Assembly (NCBI RefSeq): GCF_035961655.1
Contig: NZ_CP108393.1
Span: 4,855,001 to 4,919,000 of the forward strand
Reading direction: 5' to 3'
Source of the DNA: Streptomyces sp. NBC_01317
GTDB lineage: Bacteria > Actinomycetota > Actinomycetes > Streptomycetales > Streptomycetaceae
DNA: 64,000 nucleotides
Shown: positions 1-10,868 of the stretch, piece by piece
How the letters are laid out: each line of letters starts with the position of its first letter
Position numbering within the stretch: the stretch's first letter is position 1
Notes under the pieces: generated by a model
Databases searched by the model: none
The model's input: only the letters and a program-made list of their open reading frames with translations
Told to the model about the DNA's origin: nothing
Translations under genes and position numbers: made by a program

Positions 1-9
1 GGTGACGGC

Positions 10-237
10 ATGACCTGGCACCTTGAGGTGGACGAACACGCCTGTATCGGCTCGGGGATGTGCGCCGCGCTCGCCCCCGACCGGTTCGAGCTGGACAGCG
101 CGACGGCGGCGGTGGTGCCGGGCGCGGCGGAGGCGGACCCGGCGGAGGTGCTGCTGGACGCCGCCGACTCGTGCCCGGCGGTCGCCATCACGGTGACGGA
201 CACGGCCTCGGGGGCGGTGGTGGGGCCACGTCCCTGA
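10..237 (+). CDS. [3Fe-4S] ferredoxin, P450 redox partner
   Basis: A 75-residue acidic protein of the small ferredoxin family that passes single electrons to actinobacterial cytochromes P450. Three cluster cysteines are visible: C12 and C18 in the CIGSGMC block and C55 in the SCP block. The C-x5-C...C-P spacing with no fourth ligand indicates a [3Fe-4S] rather than a [4Fe-4S] cluster. The length is normal for the family. A P450 follows on the same strand after 146 bp, which fits a redox pair, although a strong hairpin lies between them. The ATG at 10 is preceded by GGTGA. The window edge hides what lies upstream, so an upstream partner or operon cannot be judged. Confidence 0.93.
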   Translation: MTWHLEVDEHACIGSGMCAALAPDRFELDSATAAVVPGAAEADPAEVLLDAADSCPAVAITVTDTASGAVVGPRP

Positions 238-250
238 CCCGCACATCCTC

Positions 251-288
251 CGTGGGCCGGACGGACGGGGAAGCCCGTCCGGCCCACG
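251..288. terminator. Perfect 14-bp hairpin after ferredoxin gene
   Basis: Arms at 251-264 and 275-288 are exact inverted copies (CGTGGGCCGGACGG and its complement) around a 10-nt loop, 13 nt after the ferredoxin stop. There is no T-tract, as is usual for streptomycete hairpin terminators. It could uncouple ferredoxin and P450 transcription or protect the upstream mRNA. Confidence 0.5.
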
Positions 289-363
289 GGTACGACCCGG
301 CCCACGGGTACGACCCGGCCCACGGGTACGACCACGGATATCACCCCGGCCCACGGGTACGAC
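281..363. repeat. Short direct repeats before P450 gene
   Basis: The unit GGCCCACGGGTACGAC occurs four times: three abutting copies at about 281-331 and a fourth at about 349-363 after a diverged stretch. The first copy contains part of the right arm of the preceding hairpin, so the repeats probably arose by slippage copying of that arm. No coding role is seen. Confidence 0.7.
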
Positions 364-383
364 CCCCCTCTACCCTGGGCCGT

Positions 384-1598
384 ATGAGTACCGCCCCCGC
401 GTTCGACCCCTGGCAGCCCGCGTTCATCGCCGACCCCTACCCGGCCTACGCCGGCCTCCGCGCCCAGGGGCCCGTGACGTACTTCGAGCCGACCGGGCAG
501 TGGCTCGTCCCGCACTACGACGACGTACGGGCCCTGCTCCGCGACCGGCGCCTCGGCCGTACGTACCTGCACCGCTTCACCCACGAGGAGTTCGGCCGCA
601 CCGCCCCGCCCGCCGCGCACGAGCCCTTCCACACCCTCAACGGCAACGGCCTCCTCGACCTCGAAGCCCCCGACCACACCCGCATCCGCCGGCTGGTCTC
701 CCTGGCCTTCACCCCGCGTACCGTCGAGCGGCTCGCGCCCACCGTCACCCGGCTCGCGGAGGACCTGGTCGCCGGGTTCGTCGCCGACGGCGGGGGCGAC
801 CTGGTCGCCGCCGTCGCCGAGCCGCTGCCCGTCGCGGTGATCGCCGAGATGCTCGGCGTCCCGGAGGCGGACCGGCCGCTGCTGCGGCCCTGGTCGTCGG
901 CGATCTGCGGGATGTTCGAGCTGAACCCCACCGAGGAGACGGCCCGGCGGGCGGTCGAGGCGTCGGCCGAGTTCTCCTCGTACCTGCGCGGGCTCATCGC
1001 GCGGCGCCGCCGCGACCTCGGGGACGACCTCATCAGCGCGCTCATCGCCGCCCACGACGACGAGGACCGGCTGAGCGAGCAGGAGATGATCTCCACCTGC
1101 GTGCTGCTGCTCAACGCCGGCCACGAGGCCACGGTCAACACCACCGCCAACGGCTGGTTCACCCTCTTCCGCCACCCCGCCGAAATGGCCCGCCTGCGCG
1201 CCGGCCTGCCCGGACTGCTGCCCTCCGCCGTCGAGGAGTTGCTGCGCTTCGACACCCCGCTCCAGATGTTCGAGCGGTGGGTGCTGGACGACATCGAGAT
1301 CGGCGGCACGGTGATTCCGCGCGGCAGCGAGGTGGCCCTCCTCTTCGGCTCGGCCCACCGGGACCCCGCCCGCTTCGACCGACCCGACGTCCTGGACCTC
1401 GGCCGTACGGAGAACCCGCATCTGGCGTTCGGCGCCGGCATCCACTACTGCCTGGGCGCCCCGCTCGCCCGGCTCGAACTCGTCGCGTCCTTCGGGGCGT
1501 TGCTGCGCCGGGCCCCGGACCTGCGGCTGACCGCCGAGCCCGGGTGGAACCCGGGGTACGTCATCAGGGGGCTGCGGGAGCTGCTGGTGGAGGTGTGA
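384..1598 (+). CDS. Cytochrome P450 monooxygenase
   Basis: A 404-residue soluble class I P450 of normal bacterial length. Visible hallmarks in order are the I-helix oxygen-activation motif AGHEAT near residue 246, the K-helix ExxR in EELLR near 284, and the heme-binding loop FGAGIHYCLGAPLARLE with the proximal thiolate at about C356. The ATG at 384 gives the usual start; an open frame continues upstream but codes for repeat-derived sequence. The ferredoxin upstream is the probable electron donor. The substrate cannot be read from the sequence, and no biosynthetic gene cluster surrounds it. Its 3' end overlaps the convergent LysR gene by 35 bp. Confidence 0.95.
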   Translation: MSTAPAFDPWQPAFIADPYPAYAGLRAQGPVTYFEPTGQWLVPHYDDVRALLRDRRLGRTYLHRFTHEEFGRTAPPAAHEPFHTLNGNGLLDLEAPDHTRIRRLVSLAFTPRTVERLAPTVTRLAEDLVAGFVADGGGDLVAAVAEPLPVAVIAEMLGVPEADRPLLRPWSSAICGMFELNPTEETARRAVEASAEFSSYLRGLIARRRRDLGDDLISALIAAHDDEDRLSEQEMISTCVLLLNAGHEATVNTTANGWFTLFRHPAEMARLRAGLPGLLPSAVEELLRFDTPLQMFERWVLDDIEIGGTVIPRGSEVALLFGSAHRDPARFDRPDVLDLGRTENPHLAFGAGIHYCLGAPLARLELVASFGALLRRAPDLRLTAEPGWNPGYVIRGLRELLVEV

Positions 1599-2541
1599 GG
1601 TCCGTACGACCCGGTGCGGGCGCCCAGGAGGGGCGCCAGACCCGCCCGGGGAGCGGGGCCAGGCCGCCGAAGTGATCGATGACCGCCCGGAGTCCCGGGT
1701 GCGGATTCGACCGGCGGAGGAGGAGCGAGAGCGGGTACGCGAGCGTCGGATCCACCACCGGGATGCGGCGCAGGTCGTGGGAGGTCGGCCAGAGGTACCG
1801 GTCGCGCGAGCCCACGAGGGTGGCCACGTCGGCGGAGTCCGCGAGGATGTCGAGAAGCACCTCGTCGCCGAAGTTCGGCCCCGCCGCGTCGACGCGGAGG
1901 TCGAAGTCGGTGGCCAACTCGTCGTAGAACTCAGCCCATTCGCTGCCCGGCGCGATGCCAGGCACCCAGATCCGGTGCCCGCGCAGCCGGTCCGGGGCCA
2001 GGGTCCGCGCGGCGGCGAGCGGGTGCCTCGGGCCGACGAGGAGTTCCAGCGGGGAGTCGAACGCGTGGATCATCCGTACGTCGCCCGGCAGCGCGGCCGG
2101 ATCGGTGACCGAGCGGAACGACGCGTCGAGGTCGCCCGCCTGCACGGCGGCGACCGCCTCGCGCGGGTCGCTGCCCCGGAGAGTCACCACGTCGAGGTCG
2201 GTTCCGGGACGTGACCGCCAGTAGTCGTGGAGGAGGACGGCCTGCGCGGACCGCAGGCCGAGAACGTCGATCCGCAGGGCGCGCGACCCCGGCCTGATCG
2301 CGGTGATCGCGCGCTCGGCACCCGTGACGAGGTTCCGGGCGTGCGGGAGGAAGGCCTGGCCGTCGAGGGTCAGCTCGACCCCTCGGGCGGTACGGGTGAA
2401 CAACCGCACGCCGACTTCGCGCTCCAGGGCCGCGATCCGCTTCGACACGGCCTGTTGGGTCACGCCCAGCTCGTCGGCCGCGTGCCGCAGCTGCCCCAGT
2501 TCGGCCGCCCGGACGAACGATCGCACCGCCTCTGTATCCAT
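1564..2541 (-). CDS. LysR-family transcriptional regulator
   Basis: A 325-residue LysR-type regulator. The N-terminal winged helix-turn-helix spans about residues 2-60, with the typical ADELGVTQQAVSKRIAALE recognition block, and is followed by a periplasmic-binding-protein-like effector domain. The C-terminus carries a proline/alanine-rich tail that overlaps the 3' end of the P450 gene on the other strand. It is divergent from an MFS exporter with 128 bp between, the classic LysR arrangement, so the exporter is the likely target. A CACAAC-N5-GTTGTG inverted repeat lies just upstream of its start. The inducer is unknown. Confidence 0.92.
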   Translation of the reverse strand: MDTEAVRSFVRAAELGQLRHAADELGVTQQAVSKRIAALEREVGVRLFTRTARGVELTLDGQAFLPHARNLVTGAERAITAIRPGSRALRIDVLGLRSAQAVLLHDYWRSRPGTDLDVVTLRGSDPREAVAAVQAGDLDASFRSVTDPAALPGDVRMIHAFDSPLELLVGPRHPLAAARTLAPDRLRGHRIWVPGIAPGSEWAEFYDELATDFDLRVDAAGPNFGDEVLLDILADSADVATLVGSRDRYLWPTSHDLRRIPVVDPTLAYPLSLLLRRSNPHPGLRAVIDHFGGLAPLPGRVWRPSWAPAPGRTDLTPPPAAPAAP

Positions 2542-2559
2542 GAGCGCAGCTTATGTACG

Positions 2560-2576
2560 CACAACTGATGGTTGTG
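2560..2576. promoter_or_regulatory. LysR-box-like inverted repeat
   Basis: CACAAC at 2560-2565 and GTTGTG at 2571-2576 form a perfect inverted repeat with a 5-nt spacer, centred 27 bp upstream of the LysR start in the divergent intergenic region. Size and placement suit a LysR recognition site controlling both the regulator and the divergent exporter at 2670. The assignment is positional inference. Confidence 0.5.
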
Positions 2577-2669
2577 ACTCACCCGGATTCGGTTGTTTGA
2601 TCCGGGGGCGGTGCGCGCGGTGTGATGCGGGGGCCCGAAGGTCGGTTGTGGTGAGGGAGGCGGGGGCGC

Positions 2670-3959
2670 GTGCGCGAGCGCTTGGGGTCCGATTTCGGTC
2701 GGCTGTGGTCGGCCTACGCCGTCAGTACGTACGGGACGTGGATCGCCTTCGGCGCGTATCCGCTGATCGCGGTCCAGGTGTTGGACACGTCGGCGTTCGC
2801 CGTGTCGCTCCTGGAGGCGGCCGGACTCGCCGTCGCGGCGGTGGCCGCCTTCTCGCTCGGGCCGTGGATCGAGCACCGGGCCAAGCGTCCGGTGATGATC
2901 GCCATGGACCTGGTCCGGTGCGCCGCGACGGCGAGCGTTCCGGTCGCGTACCTGCTCGGCATGTTGTCGTACGGTCAACTGCTGGTTGTCTCGGTCGTCT
3001 CCGGGACCGCGGGCATCGCCTTCACCGCCGCGTCCGGCGCGTACCTGAAACATCTCGTCCCCCGGGACCACCTCCTCATGGCGAACGGGAGATTCGAGGG
3101 CACGAGCTGGGTCGCGACGGCGGCCGGGCCGCCCCTCGGCGGTGCGCTCATCGGGCTGCTGGGCCCGGTCGTCACGGTCCTGGCCGACGCCCTCAGCTAC
3201 CTGCTGTCCGCCCTCGGAATCCTCCGCATCCGGGGAGGCGATGTCGTGACACCCCGCGACCCGTCCGCCGAGCCCCGCGACCGGTCCGCCGAGCCCCGCG
3301 ACCGGTCCACCGAGCCGCGCGGAGGCCGGTTCCTCGACGGCTGGCGGTTCATCCTCCGCGACCCCACGCTGAGGCGTCTGTTCCTCAACTCGATCCTGGT
3401 CGGCGGCCTCATCATGGCCACCGCCCCGCTCCTGTCCGTCCTCCTGCTGGGCCAGTATCACTTCCCGGCCTGGCAGTACGGTCTGGCCTTCGGCATCCCC
3501 GCCCTCGGCGGCTTCGTGGGCGCCCGCCTCTCCGCACGCCTCGTGACCCGCTACGGCCGGCACCGGGTGATGACCGTCTCCGGCTGGCTGCGCTCGGTGT
3601 TCCCGCTCGGGCTGGCGTTGGTCCGTCCCGGGGTCCCCGGGCTCCTCGTCGTGATCGTTGTCGAAGGGCTGCTGATCACCTGCATGGGGATCTTCAACCC
3701 GGTCTACGCGACGGAGCGCCTGCGACGCACTCCCGTCCACCGGACCGCCCAGATCCTCAGTACGTGGAGTGCCGCGAGCAAGCTGCTGCATGCCGCCCTG
3801 ATGGTGATCTGGGGGATTCTCGCCACGCTCACCAGCCCGCTCGCGGCGATCACCGTGTCCGGTGTCCTGCTGCTCGGCACGCCGCTGCTGCTGCCCACCC
3901 GGGCCCATCTGTCGGCCCCTGAGCCTGTCTCTCCGGCGCCGGACGTCCGGGTCGCCTGA
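2670..3959 (+). CDS. MFS transporter, probable exporter
   Basis: A 429-residue polytopic membrane protein of the major facilitator superfamily, of the type often seen in macrolide or siderophore export. Hydrophobic segments occur throughout, with a long central cytoplasmic loop near residues 195-215. That loop contains three copies of a 7-residue unit (D-R-S-A-E-P-R type) encoded by a 21-bp tandem repeat at about 3255-3318. The GTG at 2670 has a GGGAGG ribosome site about 9 nt upstream. The divergent LysR gene probably regulates it. The substrate is not predictable. The short tandem repeat in the loop may vary in number between strains. Confidence 0.88.
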   Translation: MRERLGSDFGRLWSAYAVSTYGTWIAFGAYPLIAVQVLDTSAFAVSLLEAAGLAVAAVAAFSLGPWIEHRAKRPVMIAMDLVRCAATASVPVAYLLGMLSYGQLLVVSVVSGTAGIAFTAASGAYLKHLVPRDHLLMANGRFEGTSWVATAAGPPLGGALIGLLGPVVTVLADALSYLLSALGILRIRGGDVVTPRDPSAEPRDRSAEPRDRSTEPRGGRFLDGWRFILRDPTLRRLFLNSILVGGLIMATAPLLSVLLLGQYHFPAWQYGLAFGIPALGGFVGARLSARLVTRYGRHRVMTVSGWLRSVFPLGLALVRPGVPGLLVVIVVEGLLITCMGIFNPVYATERLRRTPVHRTAQILSTWSAASKLLHAALMVIWGILATLTSPLAAITVSGVLLLGTPLLLPTRAHLSAPEPVSPAPDVRVA

Positions 3960-3999
3960 CTGACGCACCGACCCTCCTGGGGTTGTCCGCGCGCCGATG

Positions 4000-4676
4000 T
4001 CAGGCCCGTGCCTCGTACGGCGCCCCCAGCCCCCACGCCTCGTACATCGCGTCCGCGAACGCCCCCGCCAGCTTGTGCTCGCCCGACGGGGCGGGATGCG
4101 TGCCGTCGTACGTGTCGCGGTGGATGTCGTACGACGGCGGGCGCGACGCCAGCAGCAGGGGCGAGCCCGCCCGGTCCAGGTCGGCGACCGCCTTCGCCAG
4201 CTGCTCGTTGAAGCGGGCGACCTCGGCGGCGAAGGCGGGGTCGGTGTCGGCGCGCACGTTCGGTATGACGGGCAGCACCACGGCCCTGACCCGGGAATTC
4301 GCCGCGCGCGCTTCGGAGAGGAACAGCCGGGCCCGCTCGGCGGTCTGGTCGCTGTCCGTGTAGAAACCGAGATCGATCAGCCCGAGCGAGATCAGCAGGA
4401 TGTCGGCCCTGTGCGTGCTCACGGCATCGCGGATCAAGGGCGTGAGGTGCTGCCAGCCCTCGCCCCAGCCCGCCAGATGACGCCGGGGAAGTCCGGGGCG
4501 CCGTAGGCGTGCGAGACGGGGGCCTCGGCGAGCAGGTCGTACAACTCCGTACGCGGGCCGACGATCTCGTACGGACCGCCGAAGGACGCGTCGAGGTGCT
4601 GCCACATCCGGTAGCGCCAGGTGAAGTCGCCGGCGTGGCCGATGGTCATGGAGTCGCCGACGAACATGAAACGCAT
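4000..4676 (-). pseudogene. SGNH/GDSL hydrolase, apparently frameshifted
   Basis: Two reading frames together make one SGNH-hydrolase-like protein. From the ATG at 4676 one frame gives FVGDSMTIG, the GDS block with the nucleophile serine, and runs to APDFPG. Near 4485 the match jumps frame to RHLAGWGEGWQHL and continues through LISLGLIDL and YDGTHPAPSGEH, the C-terminal D-x2-H block, to the stop at 4000. One base is missing at the switch if the gene was once intact. Without it the first frame stops at about 4434 after losing the catalytic D/H. This is either a real single-base inactivation or a sequencing error in a G/C run. The original product would be a roughly 225-residue esterase or lipase. 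Confidence 0.75.
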
Positions 4677-4719
4677 CGGGTCATCATCCCCGATCGGGAC
4701 GGGATGGCAGGCTGGGGGC

Positions 4720-5787
4720 ATGCGTTCGCTTCCGCGCCACCCTGGCCTGCGTCTTTCCGGTGTTTTCGCGGGTGTTTCCACCGTACTGCTCGGTGTGTCC
4801 ACCCTGCTCGTCGGTGTGTCCGCCCTGCTCGGCATATCCGCGCCGGGTGCCTCGGCCGCCACCGCCGACGACCAGGCCCCCGACCGGAACTTCACGATCA
4901 GGGACCCGCGCATCACCGAGTCCAGCGGTCTGGCGGCGAGCCGCGCCCACCCCGGCGTCTACTGGACCCACAACGACAGCGACGACGGACCGTACGTCTA
5001 CGCGGTCGACTCCAGGACCGGTGAGACGGTCGCCACGATCACCCTCCGGGGCGTCGGCGACCCGCGCGACGTGGAGGCGATCTCGGTCGGGCCCGACGGC
5101 GATGTGTACGTCGGAGACATCGGGGACAACCTGGGCGGCAGCTGGGACCACGTGTGGATCTACCGCTTCCCGGAGCCGGAGCAGCTCAAGGACGCGACCG
5201 TCCGGGCCACCCAGTTCACGGTGAAGTACGCCGACGGGCCGCGCGACGCCGAGGCGTTGATGGTCGACCCGAAGACCGGGCGGGTCTACATCGCCTCGAA
5301 GAACGAGGACGGCGGCGGGCTGTACGAGGGTCCGGCGCGGCTGACCGCGACGGGGACCAACGTCTTCCGGCGGATCGGGGAGGTGCCGTGGGTGACGGAC
5401 GGCGCGTTCTCGCCGGACGGCAAGGAGCTGGTGCTGCGCTCGTACTTCAGCGCGCGCGGGTACGCCTGGAAGAACGGCCGGCTGGGCGCCGACCACCGCG
5501 TGCGCGCGCCCATCCAGGGGCAGGCCGAGTCGGTGACGTACACGGCGGACGGCAGCGCGCTGATGTTCGGCTCCGAGGGCGGGGAGAGCGGGGTGGAGCG
5601 GGTGGACCTGGACAAGGACTCCGGCGGCTCGTCCTCGGGGAGCGGTGGTACGTCATCGGGCGGGAGCGGGGCGGCCGGGGGCCCCGGCACGGACGCCGAG
5701 GAGGGCAAGGTGACGGTCGGGGCGGTGGTGCTGGTGGGCGCGGCGGTGCTGTTCTTCGGCTTCAAGCGGCTGCGGCGCAAGGGCTGA
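4720..5787 (+). CDS. Secreted propeller-like protein with C-terminal membrane anchor
   Basis: A 355-residue protein of unknown function. The N-terminus is a signal peptide whose hydrophobic core repeats GVS-x-LL three times and ends near ASAA. The middle (about residues 45-285) has recurring beta-strand blocks such as DVEAISVGPDGDVYVGDIGD and TDGAFSPDGKELVLRSY, as in WD40/NHL-like beta-propellers. A Ser/Gly-rich linker (about 295-325), one transmembrane helix (GAVVLVGAAVLFFGF) and a basic RLRRKG end follow, so the protein is probably displayed outside and held in the membrane. It is divergent from the broken SGNH gene with 43 bp between. No catalytic motif is recognised. Confidence 0.75.
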   Translation: MRSLPRHPGLRLSGVFAGVSTVLLGVSTLLVGVSALLGISAPGASAATADDQAPDRNFTIRDPRITESSGLAASRAHPGVYWTHNDSDDGPYVYAVDSRTGETVATITLRGVGDPRDVEAISVGPDGDVYVGDIGDNLGGSWDHVWIYRFPEPEQLKDATVRATQFTVKYADGPRDAEALMVDPKTGRVYIASKNEDGGGLYEGPARLTATGTNVFRRIGEVPWVTDGAFSPDGKELVLRSYFSARGYAWKNGRLGADHRVRAPIQGQAESVTYTADGSALMFGSEGGESGVERVDLDKDSGGSSSGSGGTSSGGSGAAGGPGTDAEEGKVTVGAVVLVGAAVLFFGFKRLRRKG

Positions 5788-5818
5788 GACCGGCCGGGCG
5801 GACGGACGGTGTGAACGG

Positions 5819-5860
5819 CGAGGGGCCCCGGCCGCGTGAACCGCGTACCAGGGCCCCTCG
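5819..5860. terminator. Bidirectional hairpin terminator
   Basis: Arms CGAGGGGCCC (5819-5828) and GGGCCCCTCG (5851-5860) are perfect complements and lie between the convergent propeller-protein gene (stop 5787) and serC (stop 5877). Position and symmetry suggest it ends both transcripts. Confidence 0.65.
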
Positions 5861-5876
5861 AACGCACCTTGGGAGG

Positions 5877-7653
<1,777 letters not shown>

Positions 7654-7710
7654 CGGGGATTGCCCTCCGGGTCGGTGAAGTTGGCCCAGCGCACCGCACA
7701 AACGGAGGTC

Positions 7711-7792
7711 ACTATAGGAGAGTTGACGATTGAATTGGGAAATTTTTGTTCGATTCCTTATGTGTTTCCGTCAGCTGAAGGTGCTGTGGCCG
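7711..7792. promoter_or_regulatory. AT-rich divergent promoter region
   Basis: This stretch is markedly richer in A/T than its surroundings and lies between the divergent GTPase (7653) and FAD/Fe-S gene (7893). On the minus strand TATAGT (7716-7711) could be a -10 box for the GTPase. On the plus strand TTGACG occurs at 7723-7728 without a convincing -10 partner. Assignments are tentative. Confidence 0.35.
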
Positions 7793-7892
7793 ACAAGTGA
7801 ACCAGGGGCGGACCGGGTGTGCGTCGGGCATATGCCGTACGTGTGCCACTCATGTACCGGGTTCGCGGGGGCGGCCGGGGCATCCTGGGACC

Positions 7893-10868
7893 ATGGCTGA
7901 CCAGGCTGAGAAGTCCGAGGGACCGGGATCCACGAGGGACACGGGCGCGACCGCGCTGGCGCGTGCGCTGGAGGGCGCCGTGCGCGGAGAGGTGGACTTC
8001 GGGACGGCGGCCCGGGCCCTGATGACCATGGACGCGTCGAACTACCGCCGGGTCCCGGTGGGCGTGGTCGCCCCGCGCGACGCGGCGGACGTGGCCGCCG
8101 CGCTGGCGGTGTGCCGCGAGTACGGCGTACCGGTGCTGCCGCGCGGGGCCGGTACGTCCATCGCGGGACAGGCGACCGGGGTCGGGGTGGTGCTCGACCT
8201 GACCCGCCATCTGCGGTCGATCGTGTCGGTGGACGCGGAGGCGCGCACGGCGGTGGTGCAGCCCGGTGTGATCCTGGACGACCTGCGGGACGCCGTACAG
8301 CCGTACGGTCTGACCTTCGGACCCGATCCGTCGACGCACAGCCGGTGCACGCTCGGCGGGATGATCGGCAACAACTCCTGTGGGGCGCATTCGGTGGCGT
8401 GGGGGACGACGGCCGACAACGTCGACCGGCTGTCCGTCCTTACCTACGGCGGGGCGGAACTGAGCCTGGGGCGGGGGTGGCCGGGGGCGGGTGCGAGCGG
8501 GGCCGGTGGGGCCGCCCTGCTGCGGGGCCTGGAGGATCTGGTCGGCCGGAATCTGGCGCTGCTGCGGACCGGTTACCCGGCCGGGCTGCCCCGCCGCATC
8601 TCCGGGTACGCGCTCGACGCGCTCCTCCCCGAGGCCGGGGTGGATCTCGCCCGCGCCTTCTGCGGCAGCGAGGGCACGCTCGGCGTCGTCACGGAAGCGA
8701 CCGTACGGCTCGTCGCGTCACCGCCCGCCCGCGCTCTCGCCGTCCTCGGCTACCCGGACGAGAGCGCCGCCGCCGAGGCCGCGGTGGGGCTGCTGCCGTA
8801 CGGACCGCTCACGGTCGAGGGGATGGCGGAGGACCTGGTACGGGGCGGGCGCGATGGTCGGTATGGCGACGGGCGCGACGGGCGGCACGGGCTGCCGCGC
8901 GGCGGCGCGTGGCTCTTCGTGGAGACCGGCGGGGCGACGGCGGCCGAGGCGCGCGCGGCGGCCGGGGCGATTCTCCGCGCGGCGGACGCGCTGGACGGCA
9001 CGGTCGTGGACGATCCGGCCGGGATGCGCGCGCTGTGGCGGGTACGGGAGGACGCGGCCGGGACCGCGACCCGGATGCCGGACGGCAGCGAGGCGTGGCC
9101 CGGCTGGGAGGACTGCGCGGTGCCGCCGGCCCGGCTGGGCGCGTACCTGCGCGACTTCCGCGCGCTGCTCGCCCAGCACGGCCTGCGGGGCACGCCCTAC
9201 GGGCACTTCGGGGACGGCTGCATCCATGTCCGCATCGATTTCGACCTGTTGGGCGAGGACGGCGTACGGCGCTTCCGGCGCTTCTCGGAGGAGACGGCCG
9301 CGCTGGTCGTCGCGCACGGGGGCTCGCTGTCGGGGGAGCACGGCGACGGGCTGGCGCGGGCCGAACTGCTGCCGACGATGTACGGGCCCGAACTGGTCGC
9401 GCTGTTCGGCCGGTTCAAGGACGTCTGGGACCCGGCGGGCGGGATGAACCCGGGCGTGCTGGCGCGCCCGGCGCGGCTGGACGAGAACCTGCGCTTCGCC
9501 GTACTGCCGCGCGAGCCCGTCGACGTGGTGTTCGCGTATCCGCACGACGGTCCCGACGGGGGAGGGGACTTCTCGGCGGCGGTACGGCGCTGCGTGGGCG
9601 TGGCGAAGTGCCGGGTCGCGGGGCCGAACGAGGGCGCGGGGGTGATGTGCCCGTCGTTCCGCGCGACGGGCGAGGAGCGGCACTCGACACGCGGCCGGGC
9701 GCGGCTGCTGCACGAGATGCTCGCGGGCGAGGCGGGCGGGGTGGACAGGGATCGGGTGGTGACCGACCCGGTGGTGACCGACGGCTGGCGCTCCACAGAG
9801 GTACGGGACGCGCTGGACCTGTGCCTGTCGTGCAAGGGGTGCCGGAGCGACTGCCCGGTGGGCGTCGACATGGCCACGTACAAGGCGGAATTCCTGCACC
9901 ACCACTACCGGGGCCGGCTGCGCCCGGCGGCGCACTACGCGATGGGCCGGCTGCCGGTGTGGCTGCGGGCGGCGGCCCCGTTCGCCCGCGTACTGAACGC
10001 GGCGGCGCGGGTGCCGCTGCTGGCGGCGGTGGCGAAGAGGGCGGGGGGAATCGCACCGGAACGCACCCTCCCGACCCTGGCCCCGGAGACGTTCACCCGA
10101 TGGCTGCGAAGCCGCCCGGCGAACGGGACCGGCACCCCCACCGCTCCCCGGGTGACCCTCTGGCCGGACACCTTCACCGAACACCTCGCACCGGAGGTGG
10201 GGCGCGCGGCGGTCCGGGTGCTGGAGGCGGCGGGAATCGGCTGCGCGGTGCCCGAGGGCCGGGTGTGCTGCGGCCTGACGTACGTCTCGACGGGCCAACT
10301 GGACCAGGCACGCAAGGTCATGCGCCGCACGCTGGACCACATGCAACCCGTCCTGGACGCGGGCGGCCCGGTGACGGTCCTGGAACCGAGCTGCGCGGCC
10401 ACCTTGACCACCGACCTCCCGGAACTACTGCCCGACGACCCCCGAGCACCCCAACTGGCCGCAGCGGTAAGAACATTCGCCCAAACCCTGGAGGAACAGG
10501 CCCCGACCTGGCGCCCACCCCGACTGAACCGCCCTGTCGCCGGCCAGACCCACTGCCACCAACACGCGGTCCTCGGCGAGGAGGCGGACCGCAGACTCCG
10601 CGAACGAGCGGGCCTCACGGGCGAGTTGAGCGGAGGCTGCTGCGGCCTGGCAGGCAACTTCGGCTTCGAGCGCGGCCACTACGAGGTATCGACGGCGGTC
10701 GCGGAAGACCAACTGCTCCCGGCGGTACGGTCAGCACCCCCCGAGGCCGAACTCCTGGCAGACGGCTTCTCCTGCCGCACCCAACTGACCCACCTGACCG
10801 ACCACCACCCCCGCCACCTCGCCGAAGTCCTGGCGGAGGCGCTGGACCGGCGGCCGGAGGGGCCGTAG
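7893..10868 (+). CDS. FAD-linked oxidase fused to Fe-S/CCG electron-transfer module
   Basis: A 991-residue fusion of a GlcD-like FAD dehydrogenase and a GlpC/LutA-like Fe-S protein, the arrangement annotated as D-lactate or D-2-hydroxyacid dehydrogenase. The FAD-binding domain carries PRGAGTSIAGQATG near residue 85 and the FAD-oxidase C-terminal domain extends to about 540. The [4Fe-4S] block CLSCKGCRSDCP follows near 650, then two CCG cysteine-rich motifs (VCCGLTY near 790; GGCCGLAGNFG near 915). A second cluster motif near 570 (CVGVAKC...MCPSF) is spread out. Such enzymes oxidise 2-hydroxyacids and feed electrons to the respiratory chain. The ATG at 7893 starts MADQAEKSEG. The stop lies inside the first unit of a tandem repeat. 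Confidence 0.88.
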   Translation: MADQAEKSEGPGSTRDTGATALARALEGAVRGEVDFGTAARALMTMDASNYRRVPVGVVAPRDAADVAAALAVCREYGVPVLPRGAGTSIAGQATGVGVVLDLTRHLRSIVSVDAEARTAVVQPGVILDDLRDAVQPYGLTFGPDPSTHSRCTLGGMIGNNSCGAHSVAWGTTADNVDRLSVLTYGGAELSLGRGWPGAGASGAGGAALLRGLEDLVGRNLALLRTGYPAGLPRRISGYALDALLPEAGVDLARAFCGSEGTLGVVTEATVRLVASPPARALAVLGYPDESAAAEAAVGLLPYGPLTVEGMAEDLVRGGRDGRYGDGRDGRHGLPRGGAWLFVETGGATAAEARAAAGAILRAADALDGTVVDDPAGMRALWRVREDAAGTATRMPDGSEAWPGWEDCAVPPARLGAYLRDFRALLAQHGLRGTPYGHFGDGCIHVRIDFDLLGEDGVRRFRRFSEETAALVVAHGGSLSGEHGDGLARAELLPTMYGPELVALFGRFKDVWDPAGGMNPGVLARPARLDENLRFAVLPREPVDVVFAYPHDGPDGGGDFSAAVRRCVGVAKCRVAGPNEGAGVMCPSFRATGEERHSTRGRARLLHEMLAGEAGGVDRDRVVTDPVVTDGWRSTEVRDALDLCLSCKGCRSDCPVGVDMATYKAEFLHHHYRGRLRPAAHYAMGRLPVWLRAAAPFARVLNAAARVPLLAAVAKRAGGIAPERTLPTLAPETFTRWLRSRPANGTGTPTAPRVTLWPDTFTEHLAPEVGRAAVRVLEAAGIGCAVPEGRVCCGLTYVSTGQLDQARKVMRRTLDHMQPVLDAGGPVTVLEPSCAATLTTDLPELLPDDPRAPQLAAAVRTFAQTLEEQAPTWRPPRLNRPVAGQTHCHQHAVLGEEADRRLRERAGLTGELSGGCCGLAGNFGFERGHYEVSTAVAEDQLLPAVRSAPPEAELLADGFSCRTQLTHLTDHHPRHLAEVLAEALDRRPEGP

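Noticed and set aside
2303..3922. Large alternative plus-strand frame across LysR and MFS genes
   Set aside because: Arg/Pro-rich shadow overlapping two well-supported genes.
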